This document shows, in pieces, positions 6,051 through 6,332 of a stretch of 6,332 nt of DNA; position 1 is the first letter of the stretch, and each line of letters begins with the position of its first letter. A model generated the notes under the pieces. The model was not told the origin of the DNA. It was given only the letters and a program-made list of their open reading frames with translations, and searched no databases. Location: positions 1 to 6,332 of the forward strand of contig JAXHVA010000181.1 in the NCBI GenBank assembly GCA_034189035.1, given 5' to 3'. Source of the DNA: JAUXFK01 sp034189035. GTDB taxonomy: Bacteria > Desulfobacterota > UBA8473. Made by a program: the position numbers and the translations under genes.

Positions 6051-6188
6051 ATGCCAAGATCATCACGACTGGACGCGACTGGTGTATTGCATCACATTAT
6101 GATCCGGGGGATAGAGCGTCGAAAGATAATAGATAAAGGGACGGCAAATAATACTTACTTTAATCGAATAAAATTCTTAAAATCTTAA
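6051..6188 (+). pseudogene. Truncated REP-associated tyrosine transposase (RAYT, Y1 family) start
   Basis: GAGGA (6040-6044) precedes the ATG by 6 nt, a good ribosome binding site. The first 28 codons, MPRSSRLDATGVLHHIMIRG followed by IERRKIID, are the characteristic N-terminus of RAYT/IS200-like transposases, which nick single-stranded REP hairpins through a tyrosine-HUH active site. From codon 29 the family resemblance stops. The frame instead runs through a REP-like hairpin and ends at TAA after 45 codons. The HUH motif and the catalytic tyrosine are absent, so the gene is dead as it stands. Nothing after 6188 is recognisable as the rest of the transposase. The hairpin may have replaced the body through a deletion, or the head may be what a RAYT-mobilised element carried. 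Confidence 0.75.
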
Positions 6189-6200
6189 GGGCGTCCCCTT
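6136..6200 (+). repeat. REP-like hairpin element, copy B
   Basis: Left arm AAGGGACGGC (6136-6145) faces right arm GGGCGTCCCCTT (6189-6200); the GGGACG/CGTCCC core is exact. The middle is about 40 nt of AT-rich sequence including ACTTACTTTAATCGAATAAA. Terminal GGGACG boxes flanking an AT-rich core are the form of RAYT-associated REP elements, and here the element sits directly behind a RAYT head. Its right part, 6161-6210, matches copy A at 541-590. Confidence 0.6.
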
Positions 6201-6332
6201 GTCTATCCTATGCATGGAGTATCTCCGTAAGGAAGAGAAACAGATCCGGGCATTGTCGAGAAAAAGCAGATTCACTCAAGCGCGTCCAGTGGGCGTCGGA
6301 CGACGGAAATGTCCTTTTCCATCACGTGGGTA
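6201..6332. other. Window edge, no supported gene
   Basis: After the shared repeat end (6210) two plus frames stay open to the edge. One starts at ATG 6214 (MEYLRKEEKQIRALSRKSRF onward), the other has no start. Neither has a ribosome binding site nor a recognised family. Whether a gene enters here cannot be decided from 120 bp. Confidence 0.35.

Noticed and set aside
6214..6332. Start of a new gene running off the right edge
   Set aside because: No RBS, no recognisable family in 39 codons, and another frame is equally open.
1..6332. CRISPR array, tRNA, rRNA, toxin-antitoxin or known defence operon
   Set aside because: No regularly spaced repeats, cloverleaf, rRNA-like sequence or paired toxin/antitoxin genes were seen on reading both strands.

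Overview
The window looks like a stretch of chromosome from a free-living anaerobic deltaproteobacterium (Desulfobacterota in the broad sense; Desulfobulbales or Desulfuromonadales-like). This is inferred from family resemblance of the proteins (an HD phosphohydrolase with a YHDLEH motif, and a HEAT-repeat protein paired with an HD-GYP protein) and from the type of mobile-element debris. No marker gene fixes the taxon.

Layout. (1) Positions 1-831 hold no convincing gene. They contain a few inverted repeats, a degenerate REP-like element (531-590) and a possible 38-residue membrane peptide (623-739). (2) A plus-strand gene at 832-1722 encodes a soluble metal-dependent HD phosphohydrolase. Its 3' end is partly duplicated, and the second copy is out of frame (1680-1769). 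(3) Convergent to it, 84 nt away, is a two-gene minus-strand operon transcribed from about 5020 to 1807. A 582-residue HEAT-repeat protein comes first and an HD-GYP cyclic-di-GMP phosphodiesterase-type protein follows, 7 nt downstream. (4) Positions 5021-6332 are AT-rich and carry mobile-element debris. There is a decayed IS110-family transposase N-terminus (5392-5699, minus) with its ribosome binding site inside a 10-bp hairpin (5701-5762). There is also a truncated REP-associated tyrosine transposase (RAYT/Y1) start (6051-6134, plus) running into a REP-like hairpin (6136-6200).

How the parts fit together. The HEAT protein and the HD-GYP protein appear to share a diverged N-terminal module of about 115 residues. 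One carries HEAT repeats (protein-protein scaffold) behind it and the other a catalytic HD-GYP domain, which suggests a partner pair derived from a common architecture. The nearby HD phosphohydrolase could act on a nucleotide signal too, but its substrate cannot be read from the sequence. The HD-GYP domain keeps its metal ligands but has an altered HHExxDGxGYP signature (HHLKYDLTGYP), so its activity or ligand preference is open.

The less ordinary content lies outside the main genes: two related REP-like elements 5,620 bp apart in the same orientation, a RAYT head joined to one of them, the IS110 fossil with its occluded RBS, and the out-of-frame C-terminal duplication in the HD gene. No CRISPR array, tRNA, rRNA or intact mobile element was seen.
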